This document shows, in pieces, positions 28,002 through 28,221 of a DNA stretch of 28,221 nt. The DNA lies in the NCBI RefSeq assembly GCF_000350225.1, contig NW_005179305.1:1-28221 (forward strand). Reading direction: 5' to 3'. The notes beneath the pieces are model-generated. The model was not told the DNA's origin. It was given only the letters and a program-made list of their open reading frames with translations, and did not search any database. Each line of letters begins with the position of its first letter. Position 1 is the first letter of the stretch. Source of the DNA: Chondrus crispus. Lineage: Eukaryota; Rhodophyta; Florideophyceae; Gigartinales; Gigartinaceae. The position numbers and the translations under genes are program-made.

Positions 28002-28221
28002 CGTGCGCGCGTGTGCGCGGAGGGGGCGGTGCCGGTGCGCGGGACGCCCGCGCTTTACTTGTAACTCGTCAGCAGTGCGTGGAAATGCAGCGCACGTGGG
28101 CGAAATGCGGCGCCCAATTGCAAGGCGCGCACCACGTGTACCGGCGCCAATCTAATTGGCGCCGCCGGTTCGCAAGTCGCCCCGCTGACATCGCCGCCAG
28201 CAATGGCCGGCTGCACCCGTC
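28002..28221 (-). promoter_or_regulatory. Upstream region of the FkbM gene with a CCAAT/GGCGCCAA palindrome
   Basis: GGCGCCAAT-CTA-ATTGGCGCC at 28143-28163 is a perfect 9-bp inverted repeat holding two head-to-head CCAAT boxes and two TTGGCGCC sites of E2F type. It lies about 145 bp upstream of the ATG. A related GGCGCCCAATT lies near 28110, and CACGTG occurs between them. No TATA box is visible. Regulation is inferred. Confidence 0.45.

Overview
This is eukaryotic, transposon-packed nuclear DNA. It is GC-rich, carries Ty3/gypsy chromodomain retrotransposons with long LTRs, a Ty1/copia relic and a PIF/Harbinger relic, and at the right edge has one clear intronless host gene with a secretory N-terminus. 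There are no bacterial-type operons, rRNA or tRNA genes. My best guess is a GC-rich alga, with a bangiophyte red alga fitting well. That is inference from style and not from a diagnostic gene.

Reading the junctions gives a nested stack. The host locus (24.1-28.2 kb) holds a minus-strand copia relic, D. Its 160-bp LTR is at 23975-24134, protease at 23148-23604 and integrase at 9341-9683. Two things sit inside D. The first is gypsy element A (3' part, 2336-9340), which cuts D's integrase at 9340/9341 and is itself cut in pol by gypsy element C (3' end only, 1-2335). The second is an LTR-like sequence E (9684-10096 plus 22683-about 22810), into which the complete gypsy element B (10097-22677, 12,581 bp) jumped, leaving the 5-bp target duplication CTCTA.

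Element B reads LTR, primer site, gag, pol (protease, RT, RNase H, integrase, chromodomain), about 1.5 kb of hairpin-rich noncoding DNA, then a long gene on the OPPOSITE strand running from the 3' LTR back toward pol. Element C carries the same antisense gene, open for at least 536 codons. The two copies keep their amino acids while codons change, so the antisense protein has been selected. Gag and pol of B are dead: a frameshift and a stop in gag, a stop and a one-base deletion in pol, and loss of a catalytic Asp. Yet its LTRs differ at only about 20 of 672 sites by my count.

The most unusual architecture is shared by families A and B. Each has two copies of a hairpin plus polypurine tract, one overlapping the pol stop codon and one directly before the 3' LTR. 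These bracket a 3.2-4.0 kb accessory module, which in B holds the antisense gene.

To the right of the copia LTR lie a possible host ORF (24088-24780, minus), a 34-bp inverted-repeat structure enclosing a telomere-like GGGGATTA array split by a deleted Harbinger element (25116-25941, TTA duplication), about 1.2 kb with no supportable gene, and an FkbM-type methyltransferase gene (27213-28001, minus).
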